Source of the DNA: Dryomyza anilis
Taxonomy: Eukaryota > Arthropoda > Insecta > Diptera > Dryomyzidae
DNA length: 64,000 nucleotides
NCBI GenBank assembly: GCA_951804985.1
Contig: OX638132.1
Coordinates: 106,549,737-106,613,736, forward strand
Reading direction: 5' to 3'
This document shows, piece after piece, positions 47,184 to 59,590 of the stretch. Below the pieces are notes generated by a model. The model made no database searches and was not told the origin of the DNA. It saw nothing but the letters and a program-made list of their open reading frames with translations. The position numbers and the translations under genes were made by a program. The first letter of the stretch is position 1. Each line of letters begins with the position of its first letter.

Positions 47184-49722
47184 GTTGTAGTTGTATAATG
47201 AGATTGAAATCTTATTAATAAAAAAGGTTTTTTTTATAAAGATTATTTATTTAATAAAAATGCTGCTGATAGACATGACGTTTCCGTTGGTTATTTATAT
47301 TGTTGATACAACAACGTACATAATTGCCGTAACAACTGCACGAAGGTCAATTTTGGCAAAATGAAAAATGCAATCATGAAGATGCAATCATGCGCGGACT
47401 AACATTTCGGCTATAATAAAATAAGGTACGTTCATTTAAATGGCATGAGGTTACAACAAATGTATTTCGGTTACAACACTGTAACGTTGGTTGAATTAAC
47501 CTCATGCCAAAAGAGGTTTTTTATGTGTGTGGCAAATAATTTCAAACTTTGAAGTGTTTGTGATAAATAATACAATTGTGGGATCATTTGCGATAAACAA
47601 TTTGATTATTTTCTACAGTGTTTTCAAACACTTAAGTGTTTTTTGAGAAATTATTTACAAGAAACGATATAGATTTTTGTGTGTAGTATAATCTAATGAA
47701 AAATATCTTTAAATTATAGAAATCTTGTGTAGTTTAGGACAAATTGCGTTTAATGAAACGACTTGCGTTAAATCTCCAATATTAAACAATAAAGCCAACT
47801 CTTTTTTTTAGTGTATTTATTACTTTATGACAGTAAAAATATGCTGGCTGGCATGCTTTTCACCGACAACAGGATTGACATCGTAGGCAAAAGCACATGG
47901 TTCTGCAATGCTTGCCAGCCAGCCAGCACCTGCTTATTTTATAAACACAATTTCCATTCATGCAGTTTTCATTTGGAAAAGCACATTTAGTTTGGGGGTT
48001 GCAGAAACATCCCCTAAGCCACGTGTACAGTTTCGCCCTCTATGGAGTGTTATGCACCACTACCACCCTATCATTGTTTCAGGTTATCATATGCTAGCAT
48101 TTGCAGCAAGTTCTGAATCATTCGTCTGTTCGTAACCTCTAGGTTTTTCATGTTTTCAAAAATTTATGCTGGTGCCATGGTACATCTGGTTCTTGTTTAC
48201 TGTACTAAAGAAGTAATGGAAACTTATCAACTAAACCGAGCATGTTTCGGTTAAATGTTTTCTACCCTGGCACTTTTACTGATTACAAAACACGTTTGTT
48301 AAACATTGCTTCATAGTGAGCATGTAAAATAATATCAGTTTCTATACGGTTAAAAAAAAAAGCAATTTTCGCCGGCATCACATTCAGGCACATGTAATTC
48401 CGTAAAGGATTCGCTATTAAATATATTCGCAGGACACGTGCCATATACAGACACCAGCGATGGTATACTTACAACCCTGCCAAGGCACGCCTGCGCAATG
48501 TGCACCCCTACTTTGTAAATGCCACTCTAGAATATGCTGGAGGTTTGTAATTTAAATTTGTCAAACTTGTTCGTTATACTCAATCTGAATTTAGGAAGCA
48601 AATCCTTTCGAGTTGCAGTATTTACACAGCTGCTACATATGGATGCTGTGCACATCTATTTCAAATATTATATTGAGTTTCTTATCAACACAGAAAAAAT
48701 TCTCAGCATTTGTACATTTTTTTTATGTATTTTGTTGAGTACCTCAACCAAGGACTAATTTTATCGTTTTAATGTATTAATTCCATATTTTATGAATAAA
48801 TATATTTATATATAAATATATATATATCATACATTTAATGTACACAATCTCAACATATACACACAAAAAAATAATTGCTTGACGTGCAGTTGTTTCAACG
48901 AATATTCATTTGCATCTACCAAATTTAGTCAGTTTCAACTGAAATTCATTTGTGGTAAACAATAGTATGAAGCGTAACCAACTATTAGTTGAAGCAACTG
49001 CAACATTGATTGGGGAAACAAACTTTTTATCCATTTTCAATTTTTTTGTTTCCATTGCCACGGCAACTAAATTCAAAATAAGACTTATGTGATAATCGAT
49101 TTATGTGATAATCGATTTACGATAATTTGATTTATTGAAGACTTTTACAATTACTGGTTGGCGGTCGAATAAAAACTCGTACAATTTAGTTTAGTCAGCA
49201 ATTTAGTCGAACTCGCACACACCCTGTAATACAGTTAGCGAAATTAAGGAATGAAATGCGAACAAAAAATGATGAATGTTTTCATAGAAATTTCGATTTA
49301 ACCGAATAAATTTATATAACAGTTTTTGACGAAAAAGCTAAGCAAACAAAAAAAAAACAGGAAAAGACTAAAATCAAGTTTAAAAACAGCTAAAAAAGAG
49401 CTAAATATTTTTTATTATTTTTTCTATTTATTTTCTTAAAAATAATATTAGTTTTATAATATTAATCAACAAACTCGAAATTTAAGTTTTTCATAAAAAT
49501 GTATTTGGTGACAATTCGTTCTACAACGACGATATTATAAATTTTATAAAGTTTCCATAAAATTATATATTTAAAAAAATTATATACAAAATAAAATATT
49601 CAATTGTCGATTATTTTTCGAAATTAAATCTAAAAGTCAAAATATAGGAATTCTGCATGATCCGCATTGGTCTTGAAACCAACCATCTAATTCAAACTTT
49701 ATGTCAGACCATTTTTCAATAT
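47184..49722. other. Stretch without recognisable gene; two hairpins
   Basis: GGCATGAGGTTA (47442-47453) is inverted at 47497-47508. TGCTGGCTGGCA (from 47842) faces TGCCAGCCAGC near 47911-47923. A 16-bp unit ATGTGATAATCGATTT is doubled near 49090-49120. The frames at 47908-48135 and 48534-48758 carry no known motif. Confidence 0.5.
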
Positions 49723-50040
49723 CCCATGTAGGAAAAAAAGATCGGCTCAATGTTGGCCCAGATTTGCGCCAATAGTACTCAACTCTGGGCCATGTACGAA
49801 AGCAAGAGTTGGCCCATGTCTGGGCGCAATACTGGGTTCAAGGTTTGGCCCAATACCAGAGAACAAAAGTGAACCAATATTGTTCATTTTAATAAAATGT
49901 CAAAAATTCCAAATAAAAATTGTTTTTTTACTTTTCTTCTATTCTACTATTTTATTTTATTCGTCTGTATTATTTCATTTCTTATTTATTTCATACAATT
50001 TCCAATCCAATTTTATATAATTTAAAAATGTTTGTCGTCG

Positions 50041-50115
50041 CAATCTGGGGAATCGATTTCCTGACTTCGACTTAAAAGTCCACTGCTCTCCCCGTTAGGC
50101 TACGCCACTAACTTG
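50041..50115 (-). ncRNA. tRNA-like Pol III unit, minus strand
   Basis: On the minus strand an A-box-like TGGCGTAGCCTAACGGGGAG (within 50085-50107) is followed by a CTTTTAA anticodon-loop-like heptamer (UUU, as in tRNA-Lys) and a B-box-like AAATCGATTCC (50047-50060 region). The acceptor and anticodon stems do not pair well, so it is not a working tRNA. A T5 run follows about 15 bases beyond. Confidence 0.55.
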
Positions 50116-50247
50116 TCTTGTCTGAGATTTTTCCTTCAAAAACAAAATGTATGATTTTTTTTTCTAGTTTGACAATTTTGTTCTGAAGTGACAGACATTT
50201 TCAAATTATAATGTTCATGATTTTGAAAAAAAGCTCTGAAACAAGTG

Positions 50248-50320
50248 AGCTTGATAGCGTAACGGGTAGAGCTCCGGACTTGTACGCAGAAAATTCGGGT
50301 TCGAGCCCCAATCGGAATAT
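50248..50320 (+). ncRNA. tRNA-like Pol III unit, plus strand
   Basis: A-box-like TAGCGTAACGGGTAGAGC (50255-50272), a CTTGTAC loop (UGU, as in tRNA-Thr) and a strong B box GGTTCGAGCC (50298-50307) lie at tRNA spacing. Acceptor pairing fails, so this is a tRNA-derived sequence and not a gene for charging. A T10 run follows at 50320-50329. Confidence 0.6.
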
Positions 50321-50329
50321 TTTTTTTTT
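50320..50329 (+). terminator. Pol III-type T run
   Basis: Ten T directly follow the plus-strand tRNA-like unit, the usual Pol III stop signal. Confidence 0.5.
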
Positions 50330-50577
50330 GTTTTCTAAATATTTATATATATATTTTCAATTGAAGTATAATTTGGCAGCTGGTCTTGGCTAAATGTCCA
50401 TTTATCAAGACATATTAAATGAGTCATGGGTAACTTATGGAAAAATATCAGTTATCCAATACTTGGTAACCCAATCATGGTTGAGACTTGGTGGTAAAGT
50501 CTAATGAGCCATGCCTTGGTCGGCCAAGGTTGGCTATGTCTTACGCCCGTTGTCAAGCCTGGCGTTTCCTACATGGG

Positions 50578-52890
50578 TATGCTGAAAATCTGACCAAAAT
50601 CACACCAAATACGCAATGATTTAATAGTTGAAATTACAAAATGTAAGTGTCTATTTTGACATGAACTGCCCCATATGAATCATGTTCTGAAAAAATAAGC
50701 TATACGTAGAATTTACTCAGGGGTTGACCATTTACACTGTGAGACATTTTCACACAACATGCCAAATTTATTTTTAGCACATCTGCAATATATTAAAATA
50801 TGTGTATAGGCATTTTCGCTCCACGCACATCTTCCGAAAATTGACATAAATGACGTGATGCAGTTCTAATCTTTTCTCACACTGACTTTTTGTGAAGCTG
50901 ATTTTGTATGCCCTTACAGCGCAATTGCCACAAAAGTTATTGCCTGAACTGAACACACATTTTTCTGCACTCACCCAGTCACCCAGTTTAATTTCCTTCT
51001 TGGGATATCGACATAACGTTTTCCCATTGCAACACACATTTCACATAATTTAAAATTCAATCACATCATCAAAGCTGTGTCATAATTCTGATCTTGATGA
51101 GAAAAAATATCCGTCTCAAAAGGGAGAAAAGACTACTGCACCTATGCGCATCGGGCATCAGCACATCTGCAAGATGTCCTGGTGTCTTCTTTGATTTCTA
51201 ATTTTCGAAGAACCGTGTGTCAGGGTGAGTTTGCCAAGCATCAGAAAGTTTGCCATTAAGTCGGATGTATTAAAAGTGTAAGTTATTGTTAGACGCATTA
51301 AAAATTGATTTTGGAAATTTATCCGACTTTTCGTTTCTATAAGTTTGACTGGTGCTTAGCTTACCTCAGTAATGGGGTGGGTTACAAACGTAATAATGCA
51401 ACCAACTAATTAGTTTATGCCATGCCGCGAAACAAACTACAGAGTAGAGTAGGCTGTTAGGTGCAACGAGTCAATCTGACACCTTTTCAAAGGCCTTTTC
51501 TAGAACTCAACGCAATTTTTGGTAAGAATCACAGAGTTCGCCACGTCGGAAAAACTATGGATCACCGAAGGGTTGCTTCATCCTCGTCATATTTCTTTCG
51601 AGGCAATCTAATATCACTACATTTATTCTACATATTCTTCGCGTCCTTTTTACTGTTCGAGGTAATTAATTAATTGCATGCTGAGAATTATTATAATGCA
51701 ATATCAAAGGAGATATCGAAGATCAACATTTTTTATAGAATGTGTTTTTTATTTAATTTAGGGTTGTTGTACGATTAATTTCAATTCGTGTCGAAGTATA
51801 TTTCTTCGACAATCCGCTGTTAATTTGATGCGGTCGGTTGTCCCGCAGCAAAAATTTGTTCTCTCGATATTCTAAGGAAAAAGCGCATTACGTAGTACGT
51901 GCGAGAAGTACTTCGGTCAGCCACGCTTCTTGGCTGACCACTGGTCGCAGACCACTTGAATGATTTAATTGCTCAGAAGTATTATGTCTTGTATAAAGAG
52001 ATTAGTAAGGGAAGTAGGTCGGGTCGTTTTTTATATTCCTAGAATGGTATTCAATTCGGTATCTATGTTATTTAATTAAATCTGTATAGTCTCAAGTGTT
52101 TTTATGACCATTGTATTGATTTTTGTATGGTATGTTGCATAAATCTTTGGCATTGAAATTATATCTGTTGTACATGTTGTGAAGGTTGAAACAATGCGCA
52201 GCACTTGACAATTTCAAATTTAATTTTTGCACAAAGAGCATTTAATACAGCAGCATGCGGTACTTAACAACTACCTAGTGTTTCTACATCTCTGCTGGTT
52301 GGAATTGTATTTCTGCAAACTTCCTTAATACAACAGCATGCGGCTACTTAAATGTGTGACATCTCAAAAGAATCTACGTTCAAATATATACTGTGTATGA
52401 AAGAATATCTGATTTACATTTAAATAATACGTTAACTATCTGCACAAGCGCTCTGCATGGCGCATCATGCATATTTTTTCACCATGTTGTCGCCATAAGA
52501 TTATTTTCGGGTTCGAAACAAAGCAAATGGCAAGGACGATATTGTGTGTGGGAGTCCCATGCTGCGCATTTTAAAGAACACGTGCAGAAAATATTGTTCA
52601 TTTTGTATGCTGGAAAGTATCTATACCCTGTGGACAACATGCAGTATTATACAGAATTAAACGAAGGATTTTAGTAATAATTATAAATGCAAATAATCAT
52701 ACAACTGTTTAAAGCCCATTGGTCTAAGGGTCATTTAATGGAGTTATAGACCAAAAACAGTGCGCGGAGATATGATTCAGATTTTGCCGATGGGTTTTTC
52801 GTTTCATAACTTTAACATATTGATTGTCGTCATTTATAAAGTTAACATATCCACTTTCGTCATAATTGAATTTATGAGCATATCAAAAAG
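50578..52890. other. Stretch without recognisable gene
   Basis: A repeated AACAGCATGCGG motif with ACTTAA context occurs near 52250 and 52328. The open frame 52393-52674 (93 codons) is less A/T-rich than its surroundings but shows no motif I know. Confidence 0.45.
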
Positions 52891-53767
52891 AACCAGTTGG
52901 GAAGGTTAGATCACATGGGAAATTTTAAAGTAGGTGTAATTATGATAGTTCGGATTATCAAAATTATAGTCGGTCTAAGCCGACTATAAATACCCTACAC
53001 ATATGTGTGGTTACCATTCAAAGTGATATATAGGTCACCAGGGTATACGAATCCTACCTACACACATTCAATCGCTGAAGAATTTCCATTCATTTGATAC
53101 CCATATTTACATATGGGTAGGTGTACCGAATATCGATTTCTTTTTTGGTGAACCACAAGTCTTTTCGCCGGAAAACATTATTATCATGTATTTGAGCATG
53201 ATGTCAATACATATTTGACCAAAAAAGTTTACCTAAGCACGTATACAGTAAAATTGATCTGTATATGTAAATTTTATATGAGGTATTTGAACATAAGTGG
53301 TCGGATCATAGGTCACAATGGACCGATCTTCGCACATACAGCGTAGGTATATTAGTAATCTAAGTTATAAGTTTCATTTATCAAGCTCTTCAATTTTAAA
53401 AGTCTTAGGGATTTCAACAGACAGACGGACAGACAGACAGACGGACAGACAGACGGACAGACGGACATCGCTAAATCGACTCAGGAGGTCATGCTGATCA
53501 AGAATATATATACTTTTCCATACCGGAGATGCTTCCTTCTGGGTGTTACAAACGGCGTACCAAACTGAATATACCCTTTCACTCTTATGCCCGTAACTTC
53601 AACGAATAGATATCTACTGGTGCTTAGTTATCTATCGTGTAAGCAAAATTTCGTAACTTCAACGCATAGTTAAGGAGTAAAAACACCGGATAGGTAAGAG
53701 ATATCTGTTCGGTACGAACACCAATAGATATCTACTCGTTGAAGTTACGGGCATTAGTGTAGGGTAT
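52891..53767 (-). mobile_element. DINE-1-like element, copy 3, with nested MITE
   Basis: On the minus strand the head ATACCCTACAC is split from the rest by a 166-bp insertion. The remainder (GTCy microsatellite 53418-53470, tail CTTCCCAACTGGTT at 52891) is intact, and the copy is close in sequence to copies 4 and 5. Confidence 0.88.
53588..53753. mobile_element. 166-bp MITE with TTA duplication (Harbinger-type)
   Basis: It starts TGCCCGTAACTTCAACGAAT and ends ATTCGTTGAAGTTACGGGCA-like; the inverted ends are 35 bp with two mismatches. TTA stands on both sides (53585-53587 and 53754-53756), while uninterrupted DINE copies have a single TTA at that site. A 3-bp TTA duplication is typical of PIF/Harbinger MITEs. 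Confidence 0.88.
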
Positions 53768-54723
53768 AAAAATAAATAAAGTTAAACTTGTGCTGAACGA
53801 AGTTAGTGATTTTCGCTGGGTTTTACATGGATTTTTAGAATGTTTACAACTAAGCGAAAAAGTCACATGTGAATGAAAACAACAATTTCTCATATCTATT
53901 TTTATTTCCCAAAATAAGGCGAAAAATCTTATCAGCCTCATATATAAACATTCGTTTTCATGCTATGTTAGAAGTAATGTTTAGCTCTCCGGGGGTATAC
54001 AGCTGCGACATAAGTAGCCAGCCCCCAGCAGCATATAAAACGATCGCTGTGCTCCAACCACGACCACCACCACTACCAACGGAGACAGACGACAACTGAG
54101 TCGTTTGCTCTTAGAGCGTCAAATATATATAAATAAATGCATAATGAAGGCACTTTAATGACATTATTACATGGGGACTTGGAGAGTGAAGAGCCGGGGA
54201 ACAGACAAATGGTTCGTGCTGTATGCACAGTCGTCCATTCTGGAGGGAAACTCACTCAATGCATTATTATGGATGGGGCACAGCACAGTAATCGCAAGAA
54301 CTTTATGCGACGCCGGAAGTTCAAGTTTCATCAGAGTTATATAGGTTTACAAAAGATATGTTAATTCCAATAGCAGCAAGAACAACAACAACAATAGTAA
54401 TATTTATTATCATGTTTCCCCAGATATATTCTATGTTACTCTATAAAAACTCAAGACATATGATGCCTCAATGTCAAAGTCGTTGCATAGCAGAAACAAA
54501 ATCATTGTCTCGAATTTATACTATTCTGATTGTTCAGCTGTTTGGGAGGGTGTTTACTTGGTTTCCTTACCACTGGCGCTTTTATTCAATGTGTAGCGCT
54601 TGTAGCGCTGACCTACGACTTCATCAATTGATTTTATAAGAAAAATTTGAGATATCAGTTTGACATAATGTACCACAATATAATATGTCTTCATTTGAGT
54701 GGCTGTGCTATTTGAAATTAACT
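53768..54723. other. Stretch with a promoter-like patch, unproven
   Basis: CATATAAAACGATCG near 54031, a CCACGACCACCACCACTACC tract and an open frame from 54137 (75 codons) could be a TATA promoter with leader and start. No protein family or splice signal supports it. Confidence 0.2.
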
Positions 54724-55241
54724 TACACCGAGAAGAAAGGTACACTTTAAATTTTAAAGTTCACGCTTTCAATTTAAATATTTGACGAATTTAAAGTGCA
54801 ACACTTTAATTTGAAATTTACCACATAAAAATTCAATGTATATCATTTAACACAATTTATCTTCTTGACAGTAGAACATAGTTCATAAGCACATTTTGAT
54901 AAACTGTACGAATAAAAGGGATGTCGAAATGGTTAACAAATACAACAAAGATCAATAATTAGAAAAAGAGAGGTAACGCAGGCAATGGCCCTACGATCTG
55001 ACGCTCATTGAGAGAATTTTTTGTACTCTTACAGAAAATTAAAAGTAACACTAGATATAAAAGTCTAACTTTAAAAATTAAAGTGTCACATTAAAATATA
55101 AAATTTATTTAAAATTTAATGTAAGCACTTTGAAATTTAATATTTTCAAATACGGCTGACTTACATACATGCATACTTTAAATTATAAAGTGTTTTGCAT
55201 CGGTGTTTAAAGTGATTTTAAAGTTTTATTTTCTCGGTGTA
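54724..55241. mobile_element. 518-bp element with TACACCGAGAA inverted ends
   Basis: TACACCGAGAAGAAA on the left faces TTTTCTCGGTGTA on the right. Inside, ACTTTAAATTTTAAAGT-type dyads recur at both ends and in the middle. There is no coding capacity and no clear target duplication. Confidence 0.68.
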
Positions 55242-58092
55242 CTATTTCTTCCAATAATGGGTACAGCTTTTAGTTTTGGCATGTAGAAAAGTTATTAGTG
55301 GGATGTTATGATAGCACTTATTGAATTGTTGCTAGTGCATCATCATATAGGGGAGACCGAGACCAAGTCGACATCGGGGCAAAGTCGACTTTTAGTTTCA
55401 ATTGGGAACTGAATGTCAGATCATCTCGAAAGACATTATATTAGGTGCCACTGTTAACAACGAAACGAAATCCACTTTGAGGTCAGTTTTTATATAAGAA
55501 AATAAACAATTTTACTGCAAAAGTAAAATATTAATAATAGAGTAAACAGGTATTTGTGTGAGTTAAATATATAACTATGATTATATGATTATTTTTATTT
55601 TACTTTTCGATTTAATTTGCATTTTAAGCCTTGTCTCCTGGGGAAAATTTGAAACATGTATTCGGATAAAGTAAATATCACAGATATGCATTTAATACAC
55701 ATTTGTGTGCTGTGTGTGTTATGTCATAGTCCGGTCTTACCGTATAATCATATTGCCATTATTTAGGAAGATATTGCAAGAAATAGCTGAAATTTGAAAA
55801 TTATGCGTAGTGACCGAAATAGCGAATAGTTTTATCTTAGGATATATGCTCTACGAAATAAAACTTAACGCAAAACACCTAAAAAAAAGTGAAATAAAGC
55901 CTAACAATCTTCATACAAAGTTAGGTGATAAAATTTCAATAAAATTTCATTTTATTTGTTAGAAGTTATTTCATTGTGAAAAACATCGAAAATTTATGAA
56001 ACGAACGAATTAGCCGTTATTTCATATTTTTTTGTTAGAAGTTATTTCATTTTAAGCACGCTCTTGTAGTACCAGGTTTTACTTTGCTCGCATCGGTGTG
56101 GGCCAGGATAGATTTTTCGCGTTTTTTTTTTTTCGGTAAATTTTAATTTTCTTGGTCCACAACGGTGCGAACAAAATTCAGCTATATACCCGCCTTTATA
56201 TGATAGTAAAAATTTAATAAAAAATACAAAATATTTGGAGTTAAATTAAATGAATGGATAATTGATAAACATTTTATATTGAAGTTTTTTTTTTGACAAT
56301 TTTCACAAAAATTAAAATACCGTAATCTGATTTTATTTTTAAAGTCGACTTTAAATTGTTTATGAGTATTGTGTAAATGGTTTTTCATGTTTTTAGTAAG
56401 GATATATTTCACAATGAATTAACTCCTAAATGTTAGGTTTTATTTCATCATTTATTTCGGACAATTCATCATTAGGGAAGACGTCGATCCTGGAACGTCT
56501 TTGCAAATTAGGGATTTCAAAATAACATTTCCGGGATTAGACCCGATATATCCAAAAATTAAAGCTATATATTTTAAAGCATTTAAAATAGTATCTTTAA
56601 ATATAAAAGTTTTAACCCTCTTTTGATTCTAGAGTGAAATTTTCTATTGTTATTTTTCTATTGGATCCGATCAAGTAGAGATACCTTATTTTCCATTATT
56701 ACGCTGCCCAACAAAATATTAATGTTGATCAATTGCAGGCATTTTTTGATACTGTTGTGGCATAGTTTTATCAAATTGGCTCTAGTTTTTGATTTGACCA
56801 CTTTTAATTTTTTCATAATTTTGTTCTTTTGTTAAATTTTTTTTTAATATTGCAACAATAACAGATTTTTATTATACAAGAAAAATTGTTTTCAAAAGTT
56901 ATTCAAAAAATTACACTACTTTTTTTATTATTAAATTTTCGAAATTTTAAGTAAAACTTTTCAGAAATGTTAATCTTTTTTAAAATAAGTTATAATTTTT
57001 AGTTATGAAAATGCGATATTTCATTAAATTCACTTCTATATTTCGAAGCAAAAAACAAAAATTCGTCATCTAAATTTAAATGTTATGTTGCTTGATTTTT
57101 GAAACTTATAAATTTGTTTAAAATTACGTCACTTTCGTCTTTTCGAAATACAGAAAGAGACACAAAAAGAATATTTATACATTTTTATTTTAATATTTTA
57201 AGTGATATAATTGTATCAATTACACCTATAGTGAAGAATTTCATTGAAAATTAAAACTTCAATTTTATGTTAAACTTGAATTTAATTTTTATTTAAAATA
57301 ATAATGTTTATGGAAAATTTATATTTTCTAGGAATAATAATGAAACGTTCAGGTCTTAATTGGATCAGCATTTTTAACTTATTTTATTTTGTACATTAAT
57401 TATTTCGTTTTTGTCAAACTAATGTTTAATTTTTTTTTTCGTAAAATAAATGTTAGATGGTTTTTTTTAACAATATTTTTTCAATCAATATTTTTATGAA
57501 AACAAATTGTTTAAACCATATTTGATATATTATTTATAGAATTTTAATGATATTGTCTATATTTTAAATCAACAATAACACTTCCCAATAAAATTAAAAT
57601 TTTGAGTGGTGCAGTCAATACAAAGTGTATTTAACGAGGTGAGGAAAGTATAAAAACTACTATCTTTGTTTATTTTTAATATTTTTTTTTTGTTTTTTGT
57701 GTATCCTCGTTTCCGGACATATCGGACAAACGAATTCCGTGATCACATCTTCTATCTATCAACAGTCGTGTAAATCAAACGGAAATACTACATTTTTCAC
57801 GTTCCAAGCGAATACTTTTAAAATAGTGGTTATATTGTATCCCTTGGATGAAAACGTATGCGTTTATATACGTCCGTTGGCTAAAGCTCGGTACTAGGCG
57901 CGGGTGTCTAAAATATAGTAATGATAAATCCACCACTGCATCTTAATAATTTCTACATGATCGCTGAGAAGTTGAATGTTCCAGGGCTTCCATTTATGCC
58001 CCTTTTCATGTCTTTTACTGACACGACAACATGTACATCAACGGCTTCTGATTATCAAGTAGCTGCTTAGACATGTAATGGGGTGGCACCTC
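55242..58092. other. Stretch without recognisable gene
   Basis: TTTGTTAGAAGTTATTTCATT occurs twice (near 55957 and 56030). A half-copy of the small MITE (TTTTTAAAGTCGACTTTAAA) lies near 56336. The rest is A/T-rich. Confidence 0.45.
56305..56385. repeat. Half of the small MITE family
   Basis: TCTGATTTTATTTTTAAAGTCGACTTTAAATTGTTTATGA matches one end of the element at 46357-46498; the other end is absent. Confidence 0.55.
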
Positions 58093-58200
58093 CCATAAAC
58101 ACACACTTTTAATATGTATTAACTTATTGCAATATACGAAAAGGATCATTTAACATTTAATCACAACGTAAAATTTTGTCCGCGGGGGGATTGTTTTTAA
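58093..58200 (+). repeat. Direct repeat A, first copy
   Basis: CCATAAACACACACTTTTAA and about 100 further bases recur at 59368-59470 in the same orientation. The two copies flank the left arm of the second foldback-like structure. Confidence 0.85.
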
Positions 58201-58435
58201 ACAAACACACTATTTATGCAAAGCACAGTGTTGATCAATGAAATGTTCCTAGGCATTATTTAGTTATCACGAAATAAATGCATACACAACGTCAAATGCA
58301 TTTTTTACAGCATATGCTGTAAATTTTGTTCTATATAATAGATTTATTGCCTAAAATCAGTCCCGAAATAGTTCCGGGATTTAAAACTGAAATCCCGGGA
58401 TTTTCGATATTAAATTGGCCTTATTGTATTTTTTT

Positions 58436-58610
58436 ATACCCTACACTAAGAGTGAAAGGGTATATTCAGTTTGGTACGCCGTTTGTAACACCCAGAAGGA
58501 AGCATCTCCGGTATGGAAAAGTATATATATTCTTGATCAGCATGACCTCCTGAGTCGATTTAGCGATGTCCGTCTGTCCGTCTGTATGTCTGTCCGTCTG
58601 TCTGTCTGTC

Positions 58611-58645
<35 letters not shown>

Positions 58646-59198
58646 CTGTTGAAATCCCTAAGACTTTTAAAATTGAAGAGCTAGATAAATGAAACTTATA
58701 ACTTAGATTACTAATATACCTACGCTGTATGTGCGAAATTGGCGAGATCGGTCCATTGTGACCTATGATCCGACCACTTATGTTCAAATACCTCATATAA
58801 AATTTACATATACAGATCAATTTTACTGTAAATTTACTGTAAAGCTTAGGTAAACTTTTTTGGTCAAATATATATTGACATCATGCTCAAATACATGATA
58901 ATAATGTTTTCCGGCGAAAAGACTTGTGGTTCACCAAAAAAGAAATCGATATTCGGTACACCTACCCATATGTAAATATGGGTATCAAATGAATGGAAAT
59001 TCTTCAGCGATTGAATGTTTGTAGTTATTTTCAGGATTCGTATACCCTGGTGACCTATATATCACTTTGAATGGTAACCACACATATGGGTAGGGTATTT
59101 ATAGTCGGCTTAGACCGACTATAATTTTGATAATCCTAACTATCATAATTACACCTACTTTAAAATTTCCCATGTGATCTAACCTTCCCAACTGGTTT
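58436..59198 (+). mobile_element. DINE-1-like element, copy 4 (inside an inverted-repeat arm)
   Basis: This is a full-length copy from ATACCCTACAC to CCCAACTGGTTT, with its GTCy microsatellite at 58570-58650. The matching right arm lacks it, which fixes its ends: the arm reads TTATTGTAATTTGTTTTTTT then GTATAATTTGTG without a gap. No target duplication is evident, as expected for Helitron relatives. Confidence 0.9.
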
Positions 59199-59367
59199 TT
59201 GATTAATTTGTGTACTTCAAGGTGTATTTAACACACCTTGGTGTACTTCATGAAATATTTTTCTGTATACAAAAGTCAGTGCGATATTTGTTTTTATTTA
59301 TGTTTTCTGTATATTAATGTCAATATATTTGTTTTTGTTTATAAAGGTTATGTTTTTGTTTCCGATT

Positions 59368-59470
59368 CCATAAACAAACACTTTTAATATGTATTAACTT
59401 ATTGCAATAGACGAAAAGGATCCTTTAACATTTAATCACAACGTAAAATGATTGTTTTTGGTACTTTTCA
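59368..59470 (+). repeat. Direct repeat A, second copy
   Basis: It begins exactly where the inner end of the left arm stops (CCGATTCC/ATAAAC) and matches 58093-58200, with a short deletion after ACGTAAAAT. Confidence 0.85.
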
Positions 59471-59590
59471 AACAACACTTAACTTTTAAAAGATATAACG
59501 GCTGACTATTCTAATATCGCTTGTCCGAAGCTTTACCAACGACGAACACTCGTACATGTGGGGGAGAATGTCTTAAGCGAGGATGTGTTT

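Larger units (their letters stand above)
49723..50577. mobile_element. 855-bp inverted-repeat element carrying two tRNA-like units
   Basis: The ends are CCCATGTAGGAAA and TTTCCTACATGGG, perfect 13-bp inverted repeats flanked on both sides by TAT (49720-49722 and 50578-50580). Subterminal DNA is rich in GGCCCA/TTGGC motifs. The centre holds two divergently oriented tRNA-like sequences, each followed by a T run. There is no transposase. A 3-bp duplication narrows the choice of superfamily but I do not assign one. Confidence 0.75.

Noticed and set aside
50041..50320. Two functional tRNA genes (Lys UUU and Thr UGU)
   Set aside because: The A and B boxes are good, but acceptor and anticodon stems do not pair; they are tRNA-derived sequences in a transposable element.
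54031..54364. TATA promoter with a short gene from 54137
   Set aside because: A TATA-like word and a 75-codon frame are too weak alone; there is no initiator match, splice site or family motif.
58093..59470. LTR retrotransposon bounded by direct repeat A
   Set aside because: The repeats are only about 100 bp, lack TG..CA ends and a primer-binding site, and the interior is an inverted-repeat arm plus a DINE-like insertion.
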